A DNA stretch of 64,000 bases from Oricola sp. (GCF_022763245.1 NZ_JALEGV010000037.1:102971-166970), one strand, 5' to 3'; positions 54,850 through 62,718 are shown, numbered from the stretch's first letter. The notes: a model not told the origin generated them from the sequence alone. Program-made: numbers and translations.

Positions 54850-55439
54850 TGGGCGTCGTCGTCCGCCCGCTGACGCGCAACGAGATCGCGGCCCGTTTCG
54901 ACGACCTCGCGCATCTGCGCATCACCGTCTTTCGCGCGTGGCCCTATCTCTATGACGGCGATCCCGCCTATGAGCGCGATTATCTGAAGACCTATCTCGC
55001 CGCGCCCGGCGCCTTCGTCTGCGGCGCGCTGGATGGCGACGCGCTCGTCGGCGCGGCGACGGCCTCGCCGCTTGCCGAACACAAGGAGGAATTCGCCGAA
55101 CCCTTCGCCGCGCAGGGGCCGGCGGTGGAGGACTTCTTCTATTTCGGCGAATCGGTCCTGCTGCCGCAATATCGCGGCCACGGTGTCGGCGTTCGCTTCT
55201 TCGAGGAGCGTGAGGCGGAGGCGCGCCGCCAGGGCTTTTCGCGATGTGTCTTCTCGGCCGTCATCCGCCCGGCCGACCATCCCATGCGCCCGAAGGACTA
55301 TGTCCCGCTCGACGGCTTCTGGCGCAATCGGGGCTATCAGCGCGTCCCCGGATTGTCGACAACCTATCGTTGGAAGGATGTCGATGACTCTGCGGAATCC
55401 GACAAGCCGATGGAATATTGGATGCGCGATTTGGGCTAG
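54849..55439 (+). CDS. GNAT-family N-acetyltransferase
   Basis: This 196-residue acetyltransferase has the GNAT core at about residues 85-150: FGESVLLPQYRGHGVGVRFFEEREAEAR, where YRGHGVG is the acetyl-CoA loop, followed by CVFSAVIRPADHPMRP. The N-terminal half provides the acceptor pocket; the acceptor is unknown. Translation is coupled to the SnoaL-like gene by the one-base stop/start overlap. The C-terminal stretch FWRNRGYQRVPGLSTTYRW is typical of the group. Confidence 0.88.
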   Translation: MGVVVRPLTRNEIAARFDDLAHLRITVFRAWPYLYDGDPAYERDYLKTYLAAPGAFVCGALDGDALVGAATASPLAEHKEEFAEPFAAQGPAVEDFFYFGESVLLPQYRGHGVGVRFFEEREAEARRQGFSRCVFSAVIRPADHPMRPKDYVPLDGFWRNRGYQRVPGLSTTYRWKDVDDSAESDKPMEYWMRDLG

Positions 55440-55686
55440 CGACAGCCTGCTTTTCTGCCGACAGGGGTCCGATCCAAGCAAACGCTCCGCGAATCACTTG
55501 CGGGCGCCTGCCTTCGGATCGCCTTTTCGCTTCATCGGCAAGAGGCGATGCTTCTGCCCGGCGCGATCCTCCGAAACTCTCGCAAAGTAATGCGCGCCAC
55601 TGTAACAATTCCGTGTGTGCACAAGGCCAAAAACAACTTGCCGGGCTTGTGGCGGTGCGCTACGCCGCCGCGTGTGGAGGAGAGCC

Positions 55687-56145
55687 ATGACCGTTACCCG
55701 CCGTGCTTCCTTTCGCCTGGTTCTCGCCGGCGTGACGCTGATGACGTCTGGCCGGTTCGCGCTGGCCGAGAGGGTCAATACCCGTGCCGACGGGGTTGCG
55801 ATCGACGGGTATGATCCGGTGGCCTATTTCACGCAATCCAGGCCCGTCATGGGGTCCGACGAATTCACGGCGGAACATGCCGGCGCGGACTACCATTTCG
55901 CCAGCGCCGCCAATCGCGACGTCTTCCTTGCCGATCCCGCGAAATACGCCCCCCAATATGGCGGGTTCTGCGCCTATGCGGTCGCCCACGGCGCGACCGC
56001 GCCGATCGACCCGCAGGCTTTCACCGTATCTGGCGGCAAGCTCTACATGAACTATTCCGACCTTGTGCGCGCCCAGTGGCGCAACAATGCCGAGGGGTTC
56101 ATTTCAAGGGCCGACGGCAACTGGCCGAAACTCTCCGGCCAGTGA
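55687..56145 (+). CDS. Secreted YHS-domain protein
   Basis: This 152-residue protein has a signal peptide (MTVTRRASFRLVLAG, cleavage after ALAE near residue 25) and one YHS domain: VAIDGYDPVAYFTQSRPVMG, DYHFASAANRDVFLADPAKYAPQYGGFCAYAVAHG (split across DPAKYAPQYGG). The YHS fold may bind a metal or small molecule, and the one Cys in GFCAYA is conserved. It starts with a GGAGGAGAG site, and a 247-base gap without a gene lies upstream. The function is unknown. Confidence 0.87.
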   Translation: MTVTRRASFRLVLAGVTLMTSGRFALAERVNTRADGVAIDGYDPVAYFTQSRPVMGSDEFTAEHAGADYHFASAANRDVFLADPAKYAPQYGGFCAYAVAHGATAPIDPQAFTVSGGKLYMNYSDLVRAQWRNNAEGFISRADGNWPKLSGQ

Positions 56146-56158
56146 CCGCCGCCGGTCC

Positions 56159-56893
56159 CTACTGATCCAGCGCGAAGCTGACATTGACGGTGACGCGGTA
56201 GGTGTTCTCGCCGGTGGCGACGGGCACGGCGCTGGCGGCTTCCACCATTGCGGAGCGCACCTTCGCCAGCGGTTCCGGCGCCCCGCCCTGGGACGATTCG
56301 GAAATCTCCAGCACCTTGCCGAGCCCGATGCCGGCGGCGTCCGTCAGCGTCTTCGCCCGCGCCATCGCATCCTTCATCGCCGCCACGCGTGCCTCGGTGA
56401 CCGCCTCCGACGGATCGTCATTGGAAAACACGATGTTGCCGCCCTGGTTGACGCCGAGCGAGACCGAAGTGTCGAGCACCGCGCCGAGCCGGTCGAGATT
56501 GCGGATGCGCACGGTCAGCGTGTTGTGCACGGCATAGCCGACGATGCGCGGCGGCTCGCGGTCGCCGTTGGAACTCGACTGCGGATAGACATATTTCGGC
56601 TCGATCGAGAAATTCGAGGTCTGCAGGTCGCGTTCGGCGACGCCTTCTTCCTGCATCGCGGCCAGCACGTCGGCCATCGCGGCCGAATTGGCGTCGAGCG
56701 CCGCGCGCGCCGTGTCCGCCTCGCGCACGACCGACAGCGTCAGGATCGCGGTGTCGGGCGTGATCGACGCCGTGCCTTCGCCGGTGACGACGATATGCGG
56801 CGTCGGCCGGCTGTCCTCGGCAAGCGCCGGCTGCGCGACGAGCGGCGCTGCGAGCACGATTGCGGCGACAAGGCTGTTTCCTGCGAAATTCAT
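56159..56893 (-). CDS. SIMPL domain (DUF541) periplasmic protein
   Basis: This 244-residue secreted protein has a signal peptide ending ALAE (about residue 26) and the DUF541/SIMPL domain: IVVTGEGTASITPDTAILTLSVV, LNVRIRNLDRLGAVLD-like TVRIRNLDRLGAVLDTSVSLG, and AMKDAMARAKTLTDAAGIGLG. The family forms oligomeric rings and is linked to oxidative-stress resistance in Brucella (BP26), though the action is unclear. It converges with the YHS gene. The start ATG 56893 has GGGGGAACACCC before it. Confidence 0.88.
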   Translation of the reverse strand: MNFAGNSLVAAIVLAAPLVAQPALAEDSRPTPHIVVTGEGTASITPDTAILTLSVVREADTARAALDANSAAMADVLAAMQEEGVAERDLQTSNFSIEPKYVYPQSSSNGDREPPRIVGYAVHNTLTVRIRNLDRLGAVLDTSVSLGVNQGGNIVFSNDDPSEAVTEARVAAMKDAMARAKTLTDAAGIGLGKVLEISESSQGGAPEPLAKVRSAMVEAASAVPVATGENTYRVTVNVSFALDQ

Positions 56894-57027
56894 GGGTGTT
56901 CCCCCAACTTCAAGACCCTTCGGGCAAGCCGATGCCACCCCATTGCGCCCCCAATAAGGCGTCGGCCGCGCGAATGCACGCGACCGCTTGTGAAGCCGAA
57001 GCGATTCCGCTAGGCAGGGCGTTCGTG

Positions 57028-57104
57028 GGGCCTGTAGCTCAATTGGTTAGAGCCGGCGGCTCATAACCGCTTGGTTGGGGGTTCGAGTCCCTCCGGGCCC
57101 ACCA
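57028..57104 (+). tRNA. tRNA with CAT anticodon, likely tRNA-Ile2 (or tRNA-Met)
   Basis: A 77-base cloverleaf with acceptor GGGCCTG pairing with CGGGCCC, a D-loop with AGCTCAATTGGTTAGAGC, anticodon loop GCTCATAAC (CAT), T-loop GGTTCGAGTCC and encoded CCA. A CAT tRNA with this acceptor resembles the lysidine-modified isoleucine tRNA for AUA rather than initiator or elongator methionine tRNA, but modification cannot be read from DNA. Its 3' end borders an accessory region, so it may be an integration site. Confidence 0.92.
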
Positions 57105-57198
57105 TTTTTCAGTCATTTCATTCGCTGACGTTCGGTGTAGCGCGCCAGCTGGTTCTGGAAATTTTGCCAGCGGGTCTTGGAACAATCCCGAATCGCGC

Positions 57199-58374
57199 TC
57201 ACCACTTCATCTTCATCTGACCGGTGTAGCTTATCAGGTCGTCAGCTGATGGATTTCTGCTACGGCGAGGCGATCCAGTCTTGTCTCGAACGGCGATCTC
57301 TTGGCCGCCGATCAGCGTGCCCGTGACGGTATCGAGATCGAGAAGCCGTGCGGGTGTCTTGTTCACAACGGTACTGAGAAACGTCCTATAAGGAACAGGA
57401 TCGAGACCATGGCCGTCTCTCAGGCTGCGAAGCAGATCCTCCGTCAATCGCTCGTGCATCGTGTCTCGGTCATGTTCGGCGAACATCATCTCGCCTATGA
57501 CCGACGGATCGTAGTTTATGTCGAAGCCAAGTATCTCCAATCCACCTCGTCCTGGGTGGATGGAATGGTTCTTTGTGTTCCAATGGGTATCGACCATCAC
57601 GTTCCTGGCCGTGTAATGATTCGAAAGGTGCACAACCCATAGGCTTCGATGAGCTGTGTCCGATCGAATGAAAAATGGGCTTATGAACTGTGCACCGGTT
57701 GCAGTTTGGATGTGGTCCTTCAGACCGCGCTGAATGGCATAGCGCCATCCGGGCTCGTCCTTTGCGTCCAACCACTCTCGTATCTGTTCTGTCGACACCT
57801 CTACTGGCTTGATCGAGCGTAGGAACGCGTCGTTGCCGGACATGTTGTCGATAAACCAATCGATCGCGAAGGTCAGAATTACCTCAGCGCCGGAGAAGCT
57901 CTGAAGGATTTCACGAACGGTTGCGAAAGGTGCATCCTTCCAACCCTTCTGGTCCAAGACGAAAACGGACCTCCCGACGCTCCTCCGAGTGCGGTTTGAA
58001 ATACGTTGTTTGATCTGCGGGAAGACCGTGACGAACTCGCAATTGTGCAGATGAATTGTCCTGCCGAGGTCGGCAAGCAGGCCTTCCTTCACGAGTTCGG
58101 CTCGAAGAAAGTCGATGGTTTCACGCCTGCTGTCCACGAAATGGTACTCAGCGTTGATGCCCAGAGGCTTCCGCCTTGCCGCGTTCAATTGGCGTCGAGC
58201 GCGTTCGACGGCCTTGAAGAGAATAAGGGGGCTGCCGTCCGTAACGCCCCCAAATGACGAGTATCTTCCACCGCCGCAAAAGCCGTCGACGAAGGTGAGG
58301 TTCAGAACCTCTTGCCGAGGGTCGCGAACGATCGCCGGGAAGTAATCCTCGAGATACTGGTCGAGCAGCGTCAA
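57199..58374 (-). CDS. Three-Cys-motif partner protein TcmP
   Basis: The 391-codon frame from TTG 58374 encodes a TcmP protein, a family named for its habit of lying next to a gene with a three-cysteine motif, as here (58490-59329). The glycine loop LTFVDGFCGGGRY (about residue 27) resembles a methyltransferase-like nucleotide loop, and the later FVLDQKGWKD and LTFAIDWFIDNM fit the family. The true N-terminus lies upstream: in-frame residues FDWIIGNPPP and EHSAAK are conserved family motifs, but no ATG, GTG or TTG is in frame between them and a TGA at 58456-58458. The start may be ATC 58440, or the gene may be damaged. The molecular role is unknown. Confidence 0.78.
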   Translation of the reverse strand: MTLLDQYLEDYFPAIVRDPRQEVLNLTFVDGFCGGGRYSSFGGVTDGSPLILFKAVERARRQLNAARRKPLGINAEYHFVDSRRETIDFLRAELVKEGLLADLGRTIHLHNCEFVTVFPQIKQRISNRTRRSVGRSVFVLDQKGWKDAPFATVREILQSFSGAEVILTFAIDWFIDNMSGNDAFLRSIKPVEVSTEQIREWLDAKDEPGWRYAIQRGLKDHIQTATGAQFISPFFIRSDTAHRSLWVVHLSNHYTARNVMVDTHWNTKNHSIHPGRGGLEILGFDINYDPSVIGEMMFAEHDRDTMHERLTEDLLRSLRDGHGLDPVPYRTFLSTVVNKTPARLLDLDTVTGTLIGGQEIAVRDKTGSPRRSRNPSADDLISYTGQMKMKW

Positions 58375-58489
58375 CTTCGCCGCGCTGTGCTCGGGCAGCG
58401 AAGGCGGCGGGTTTCCTATTATCCAGTCGAATTCAGCGATTGTAGCCCCCGCAGTTCACAACTATTCGTTTATGAGGGCATCCCGATAG

Positions 58490-59329
58490 TCAAGCTGCGC
58501 TGACGTCCTCCACAGGCTGATCAGAGGCTGGAAACTCCCGGATTAGGGCGCCATCGAGCAGCCCACCACCTTTGCCATGTGGGTCAATCGCCTTGAGATC
58601 CTCCGATGCGACCTCACCCGACTGAAGCAGCGGGTTGTTTCCGGCTGCGCCCCACTGCTTGAAGAAGGGCGCGACACCGAATGACCGGCAATCGTTGACA
58701 ATGTCGCGTGCCCACTGCGGGTCCATGGGTCGGGATCCATGCCCGCTCTCACCGCCGACAATGAGCCAATTCGGTTTCGGGTCTGTTGCCTCGAGCCGCA
58801 GCGGCCCGATCGCCGGCTCGTAAGAGACGAACCACACTGCCGCTGGAACCGCCTCGATGAAGCGTTTGCGCTGATCGTAGCGGGTCTGATCCTCCGCAGT
58901 GAACCCGAGCCAGACATTGTGGTAGCCGTTATTACCCCAATCGCTAGGGAGCATCTTTGCGATGTTCTGCGGGCGCTTGGTCAGCAACTGCCAGTCCAGT
59001 GATGGCGTCTCGCGGATCAACGCGAAGAGATCAGCCCGCCAGGCCGGATCCGCTTTGTTGTCGAAGACATCGGCGAGGGATGCACAGAACACGCGTTGCC
59101 GACGGCTGTGCTCGGCATGGAAGGCGCTCGCCTTACGCTGCCAGATCTTCGGTCCTTTCCAATATGCCTCAGTCGTGCGCTTTCGAGGGTGCTTGCCCCA
59201 CACGACATGGCCAGATCGCTTCGACCATGCTTCGGCGTAGCAGTTGTCACACCCAGGGCTGATCTTTGTGCAGCCGGTCCACGGATTGAACGTGTGATCG
59301 GTCCATTCGATCGAAGAGTGCGTCGCCAT
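58490..59329 (-). CDS. DUF5131 (phage Gp37/Gp68) family three-cysteine protein
   Basis: This 279-residue protein has the Gp37/Gp68 (DUF5131) signature: SIEWTDHTFNPWTGC, then TKISPGCDNCYAE, giving Cys20, Cys27 and Cys30. The arrangement recalls the iron-sulfur ligands of radical-SAM-type enzymes such as spore photoproduct lyase. Further family parts are VFCASLADVFD, LDWQLLTKRPQN, NVWLGFTAEDQ and WLIVGGESGHGSRPMD. The start is ATG 59329, with AGGAGATGACA before it. It lies upstream of tcmP on the same strand, separated by about 50 bases from the TcmP reading frame; the pair is commonly found together. A nucleic-acid or tRNA modification role is possible but unproven. Confidence 0.88.
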   Translation of the reverse strand: MATHSSIEWTDHTFNPWTGCTKISPGCDNCYAEAWSKRSGHVVWGKHPRKRTTEAYWKGPKIWQRKASAFHAEHSRRQRVFCASLADVFDNKADPAWRADLFALIRETPSLDWQLLTKRPQNIAKMLPSDWGNNGYHNVWLGFTAEDQTRYDQRKRFIEAVPAAVWFVSYEPAIGPLRLEATDPKPNWLIVGGESGHGSRPMDPQWARDIVNDCRSFGVAPFFKQWGAAGNNPLLQSGEVASEDLKAIDPHGKGGGLLDGALIREFPASDQPVEDVSAA

Positions 59330-59398
59330 TGTCATCTCCTGGTCGCATGCATTGTGCAGCCATTGAATCATTGCCGACTTTTTGAGTGGTTAACAGCC

Positions 59399-59608
59399 CT
59401 ACTGAAGCGTCCTCCTGACAGCGGCCCTCGCCACGGCCGGGTTGTGTCCGTCTTCGACCTCCAGCTTGTAGCGCCCAGCGAGACGCAAAAGCGCAGTGGC
59501 CACGTCCTGGGCAGGCCAGCCCTCGTCGATCGCAGATTCCGCCATGGCTCTGAATTGCCTCTCGAGCACCTCTTGAAGGTCCTTCGAAGGGGCGTCGAAA
59601 GAGGGCAT
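59399..59608 (-). CDS. Small hypothetical protein (69 aa)
   Basis: This short, soluble, helical product (VLERQFRAMAESAIDEGWPAQ, split as a single helix with ALLRLAGRYKLE) looks like a real protein with charged helices and normal codon use. I do not recognise it; similar short frames occur in prophages of rhizobia. It has GGAG just before its ATG and lies between the DUF5131 and SRAP genes on the same strand. Confidence 0.5.
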   Translation of the reverse strand: MPSFDAPSKDLQEVLERQFRAMAESAIDEGWPAQDVATALLRLAGRYKLEVEDGHNPAVARAAVRRTLQ

Positions 59609-59637
59609 TCCAGTCTCCCGCTTGGGTTCCGTGGCGA

Positions 59638-60303
59638 TCAGATCGGCTCGATCGCGTCGGCGTCGTGGTATTTGAACGTGTTCACGTTCCGGCTCACGCG
59701 GTGGAATTCCAGCTGTCCGTCGAGGTTCTTGTTCAGGAGCGCCTTCGCTTCATCCGCAGGGTTCTCGGGATCGAGCCATGCGTCATAGGCATCGGGATCG
59801 AGAATGATCGGCATGCGGTCGTGCAACTGCTTCACGGGCTCGGTGGCGGCGGCCGTCAGGATGGTGCAGCTCGTGATGTCCAGCGCGTCATTGTGAGCCC
59901 AGAGACCGGCGAACGAGAAGGGCCTGGCGTCGGGAAGGTGGATCCACCAGGGATCCTTGCCGCCATCGTCGGCCTTGGTCCATTCATAGAAGCCGTCGGC
60001 CGGTATCAGGCAGCGCTTGCTCTTGAAGGCATCCCGGAAGGCGGGCTTCTTGTCGGCGTCCTCGCTGCGCGCGTTGAACATTGCCCATTTGGGCTTTTCC
60101 TTCGCCCAATGCGGCACCAGCCACCATTGCCCGTCGGAAACGACCTGGTTTCCCTCCTTGTCGAGGTGAACGAAGGGCACGTCCTGCGTCGGCGCGATGT
60201 TGTAGCGCGGCGCGGTGTTGCGGCCCCGGTCGGCATCCCGCGTCAGGTTGTAGAGATCGTAAATCTCCGTCCAGGAGGTGAACAGGGTGAAGCGTCCGCA
60301 CAT
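59638..60303 (-). CDS. SOS response-associated peptidase (SRAP/YedK, HMCES family)
   Basis: This 221-residue protein begins Met-Cys-Gly-Arg-Phe, placing the catalytic Cys2 at the N-terminus after Met removal. That Cys forms a thiazolidine crosslink with abasic sites in single-stranded DNA. Other SRAP residues are RYNIAPTQDVP, WWLVPHWAK, NARSED, RCLIPADGFYEW and LHDRMP. The start is ATG 60303; a GTG nine bases earlier would destroy the N-terminal Cys and was rejected. Bacterial SRAP genes are often found on mobile elements and near SOS genes. Confidence 0.93.
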   Translation of the reverse strand: MCGRFTLFTSWTEIYDLYNLTRDADRGRNTAPRYNIAPTQDVPFVHLDKEGNQVVSDGQWWLVPHWAKEKPKWAMFNARSEDADKKPAFRDAFKSKRCLIPADGFYEWTKADDGGKDPWWIHLPDARPFSFAGLWAHNDALDITSCTILTAAATEPVKQLHDRMPIILDPDAYDAWLDPENPADEAKALLNKNLDGQLEFHRVSRNVNTFKYHDADAIEPI

Positions 60304-60380
60304 GCCGCCCATTTCAATCGCAAAGTGCGTACGCCGGCAAGCGGCCTTGCGAACCGGCCCGCAGGGAATATCATTCCGGC

Positions 60381-60590
60381 ATGGCAGACGAAGCCCAGCA
60401 CTGTCCCGATCCGATCAGCGCCGTCCTCGACAGAACCGAAGAGGCGATCGACGATGGCTTGCCGCCATTGGAGGAGCTCTACCTCGACGAGGAGAGGCCG
60501 CGGTCGGAAACCGCGGCCAATCTGATGGTCTTCGGGCCTCTAGTGATAGTGCTCGGACTCTGGCTTCTGGGCACTTTCGTCTATGTGTGA
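60381..60590 (+). CDS. Small single-helix membrane protein (69 aa)
   Basis: The product has an acidic N-terminus (EEAIDDGLPPLEELYLDEE) and one C-terminal membrane helix (NLMVFGPLVIVLGLWLLGTF), so it is tail-anchored. I do not recognise a family. It has ATTCCGGC before ATG 60381, not a strong ribosome site. Its 3' end overlaps a small minus-strand frame (60540-60692) by 51 bases, so one of the two may be spurious. Confidence 0.5.
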   Translation: MADEAQHCPDPISAVLDRTEEAIDDGLPPLEELYLDEERPRSETAANLMVFGPLVIVLGLWLLGTFVYV

Positions 60591-60692
60591 CCAGGCCTCT
60601 GCGAGTGCCAGCCCGATCAGGTAGACGAGAAACGCGTTGCCCTCGCGCCGTGCGGCGACCAATGCACATTCCAGCATGTAGATCGTGTCCAT
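60540..60692 (-). CDS. Small hypothetical protein (50 aa)
   Basis: A 50-residue frame begins at ATG 60692 just after AAGGAA. It reads MDTIYMLECALVAARR with a following hydrophobic helix (FLVYLIGLALAEAW) and an acidic-His tail. Composition and ribosome site suggest a true small protein, though I cannot name it. It overlaps the converging gene at 60381-60590. Confidence 0.5.
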   Translation of the reverse strand: MDTIYMLECALVAARREGNAFLVYLIGLALAEAWSHIDESAQKPESEHYH

Positions 60693-60802
60693 TTCCTTGC
60701 CCTCGGTTGATGGGCCGGGAAGCGTGGACACGTGGAGGTGGTCTGGCACTCCAATTAGTTGCATGTTCAGTTCGCCATTTGGGCGATGCCGGCGTCTCAG
60801 CT

Positions 60803-61069
60803 TCAACGTTGACGCTTCGCTAGGGCGTCGCGCTTCTGCTCTTCGGTGAGCCCGTCCCAATGCGACGCGCCGAGCTCCTCTCTGGTGGCCGGTTTGCGCT
60901 CGATCGAGAAGCCGGACAGGTAGCGCATCACCGTCCGCGCGACATCTTTCTGCGCCTCCTCGGCGCGAACCCAGTTCCGGTCCAGGAGCTGCTTGAGGGT
61001 GGTTTTGGGGAGCTGTTTGAGCGCGACGACAATTCGCGCTCTCAGGTCGTCTTCGGAAACGGGCGGCAT
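60803..61069 (-). CDS. Small hypothetical protein (88 aa)
   Basis: This soluble, highly charged 88-residue protein is likely all-helical (LRARIVVALKQLPKTTLKQLLDR, split in two, and HWDGLTEEQKRDALAKRQR). I know no named family. It may be a small phage or island protein. An AGAAAGATC stretch precedes its ATG. It lies 49 bases after the HNH nuclease gene on the same strand and may be its last operon member. Confidence 0.5.
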   Translation of the reverse strand: MPPVSEDDLRARIVVALKQLPKTTLKQLLDRNWVRAEEAQKDVARTVMRYLSGFSIERKPATREELGASHWDGLTEEQKRDALAKRQR

Positions 61070-61118
61070 GATCTTTCTCTGTGTTCAGTGGTATGCACGC
61101 CGCCCCGCCGATATGCAT

Positions 61119-61730
61119 TTATTCCTTTCGATCGTCAACGCGCCCCTGGGCAGCGTTTTGCGCGATGCGTTCCCTCAATTCCGCCACGGTTAGACACGGA
61201 TCGACGCGGTGGACCATTCTATGGCAGTTCGAGCAAAGGACGGTGAGGTCTTTGATCGAAGTGGGCATGCTCTTGCCCTCTCGGCCGGTGAGAGGGTCGA
61301 TGTGGTGGCACTCGATGAAATCTTCGCCGATTTCGCCATAGAAGGATTCGAAATCGAACTCGCAGCACATGCACCGAAAGCCGTATTCCGTCTTCGCCTG
61401 CCTCACAAGCGCGGAACTTCTTGCCAGATAGGTGGCTTCGAGCCTTCTTCGCTCTCCCTCTTCGAACACTTGATCCGAAGCCGGATCATCGAATTCGTAC
61501 CCATTCGCGTGAAACCACTTGATGGCGTCGTTTGTGTGTATGGTAACCGGAGGAACAGGTGGGGAGTGTGCTGCGGCGAAGAGCGCTTTCGCCGGTATGC
61601 TATGACCATCAACGATCACCCGACGAGTGCGTGATCCCCGCCCAGAAGCGTATGATCGCAGAAATTCCTTTTCGCCCAATCTAAGGTATTCGCGAACTCG
61701 CTCCTGAATGCTCTCGGTCGTGACATTCAT
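61119..61730 (-). CDS. HNH endonuclease with a ScoMcrA-like N-terminal head
   Basis: This 203-residue nuclease has a C-terminal ββα-metal HNH: His142-His143 (ECHHIDP), Asn168 and His170 in CSNCHRMVH, with zinc pairs Cys120/Cys123 and Cys166/Cys169. The N-terminal region (VIVDGHSIPAKALFAAAH, about residue 38) resembles the head domain of ScoMcrA-type HNH proteins, which cut modified DNA. It starts at ATG 61730 with GGGAGGGAGA upstream, only 20 bases after the Dam-type methyltransferase gene on the same strand. The pair may be a restriction-modification unit, or this gene may cut foreign modified DNA. Confidence 0.85.
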   Translation of the reverse strand: MNVTTESIQERVREYLRLGEKEFLRSYASGRGSRTRRVIVDGHSIPAKALFAAAHSPPVPPVTIHTNDAIKWFHANGYEFDDPASDQVFEEGERRRLEATYLARSSALVRQAKTEYGFRCMCCEFDFESFYGEIGEDFIECHHIDPLTGREGKSMPTSIKDLTVLCSNCHRMVHRVDPCLTVAELRERIAQNAAQGRVDDRKE

Positions 61731-61750
61731 GATCGTCTCCCTCCCTGAGA

Positions 61751-62554
61751 TCATCTCCGAAACGGCGATATTATCAACTCCTTCGCCGGCCTGCCTTTTC
61801 CTCCGCTGATCGAATAGGTGAGTGACACCTCCTCGAGCCGGAAGCCGGAGAATACCTCGCGGATCGCCGGCCGGTCGTTGATCGACAGCAGGAACGTGCC
61901 CTCGATGCCGGCCAGCACCTCCGCCAAGCGCCCGAAATCGTCGACGGAAAACACGCCGTCGCCATAGTCGCCCTCGTTCCCGAAATAAGGCGGGTCGAGG
62001 TAGAACAGCATGCCCGGCCGGTCCCAGCGGGCGATGAACTCCGCCCAGGGCAGACACTCGATCACGACGCCGGAGAGACGCTCGTGAACGTCCTCGAGGA
62101 GCGGCGCCAGGCGCGTCAAGTTGAAGCGCGCGCCTCCTGACTTGTCGATCCCGAAAGTGCGGCCGGCGACCTTGCCGCCGAAGGCCGTCTTCTGGAGGTA
62201 GAGGAAGCGCGCAGCGCGCTCAAGGTCGGTCAGCGTGTTCGGATCGCAGGCGGCCAGGCGTTCGAATTCGCGCCGTGACGTGATCTGGAATTTGAGAGTG
62301 TCCATGAACTGCGGATAGTGGCGCTGCAGGATGCGGAAGAGCGTCGTCACGTCGCCGGAGATGTCGTTGATCACCTCTGTCCTGGGCTTGCGATCGCGAC
62401 GAAAGAAGACGCCGCCCATGCCGATGAAGGGCTCGGCATAGCCGTCATGCGGCGTAGCATTGATCCGCTCGATGATCTGACGGGATAACAGCTTCTTGCC
62501 GCCGACATAGGCCGCAGGCGGCCGCACGGGTTCGATGTGGGTAAGTTCGTTCAT
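61751..62554 (-). CDS. DNA adenine methyltransferase (D12/Dam class)
   Basis: This 267-residue alpha-class N6-adenine methyltransferase has the SAM motif AYVGGKKLL (about residue 15), EPFIGMGGVFF (motif I, residues 41-51) and the catalytic DPPY at residues 187-190 (YLDPPYFGNEGDYG). The target is often GATC, but the specificity domain (about 70-160) does not tell this by eye. It is followed after 20 bases by an HNH nuclease gene. The chromosome already has CcrM, so a second adenine methyltransferase here is an accessory, probably phage- or island-borne, enzyme. Confidence 0.9.
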   Translation of the reverse strand: MNELTHIEPVRPPAAYVGGKKLLSRQIIERINATPHDGYAEPFIGMGGVFFRRDRKPRTEVINDISGDVTTLFRILQRHYPQFMDTLKFQITSRREFERLAACDPNTLTDLERAARFLYLQKTAFGGKVAGRTFGIDKSGGARFNLTRLAPLLEDVHERLSGVVIECLPWAEFIARWDRPGMLFYLDPPYFGNEGDYGDGVFSVDDFGRLAEVLAGIEGTFLLSINDRPAIREVFSGFRLEEVSLTYSISGGKGRPAKELIISPFRR

Positions 62555-62718
62555 GCCTGTCGCACGCTCGCGGAATCGGTCACCCTGCCGAAGCTTGCGA
62601 AAGCGAGCCGGGTGAGACGTTAACGACAGGTGCGTCTGACGGGTCTCGGCGCCAACTGAAGCCCGTCGCTTGGAGCGGCAATCGCTCCGGCCGCCCGGAT
62701 CATGGAGGAGCTGGTGTC

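Noticed and set aside
60278..60823. 181-codon plus-strand frame in the accessory region
   Set aside because: It crosses the better-supported small genes and begins in the SRAP start region without a ribosome site.
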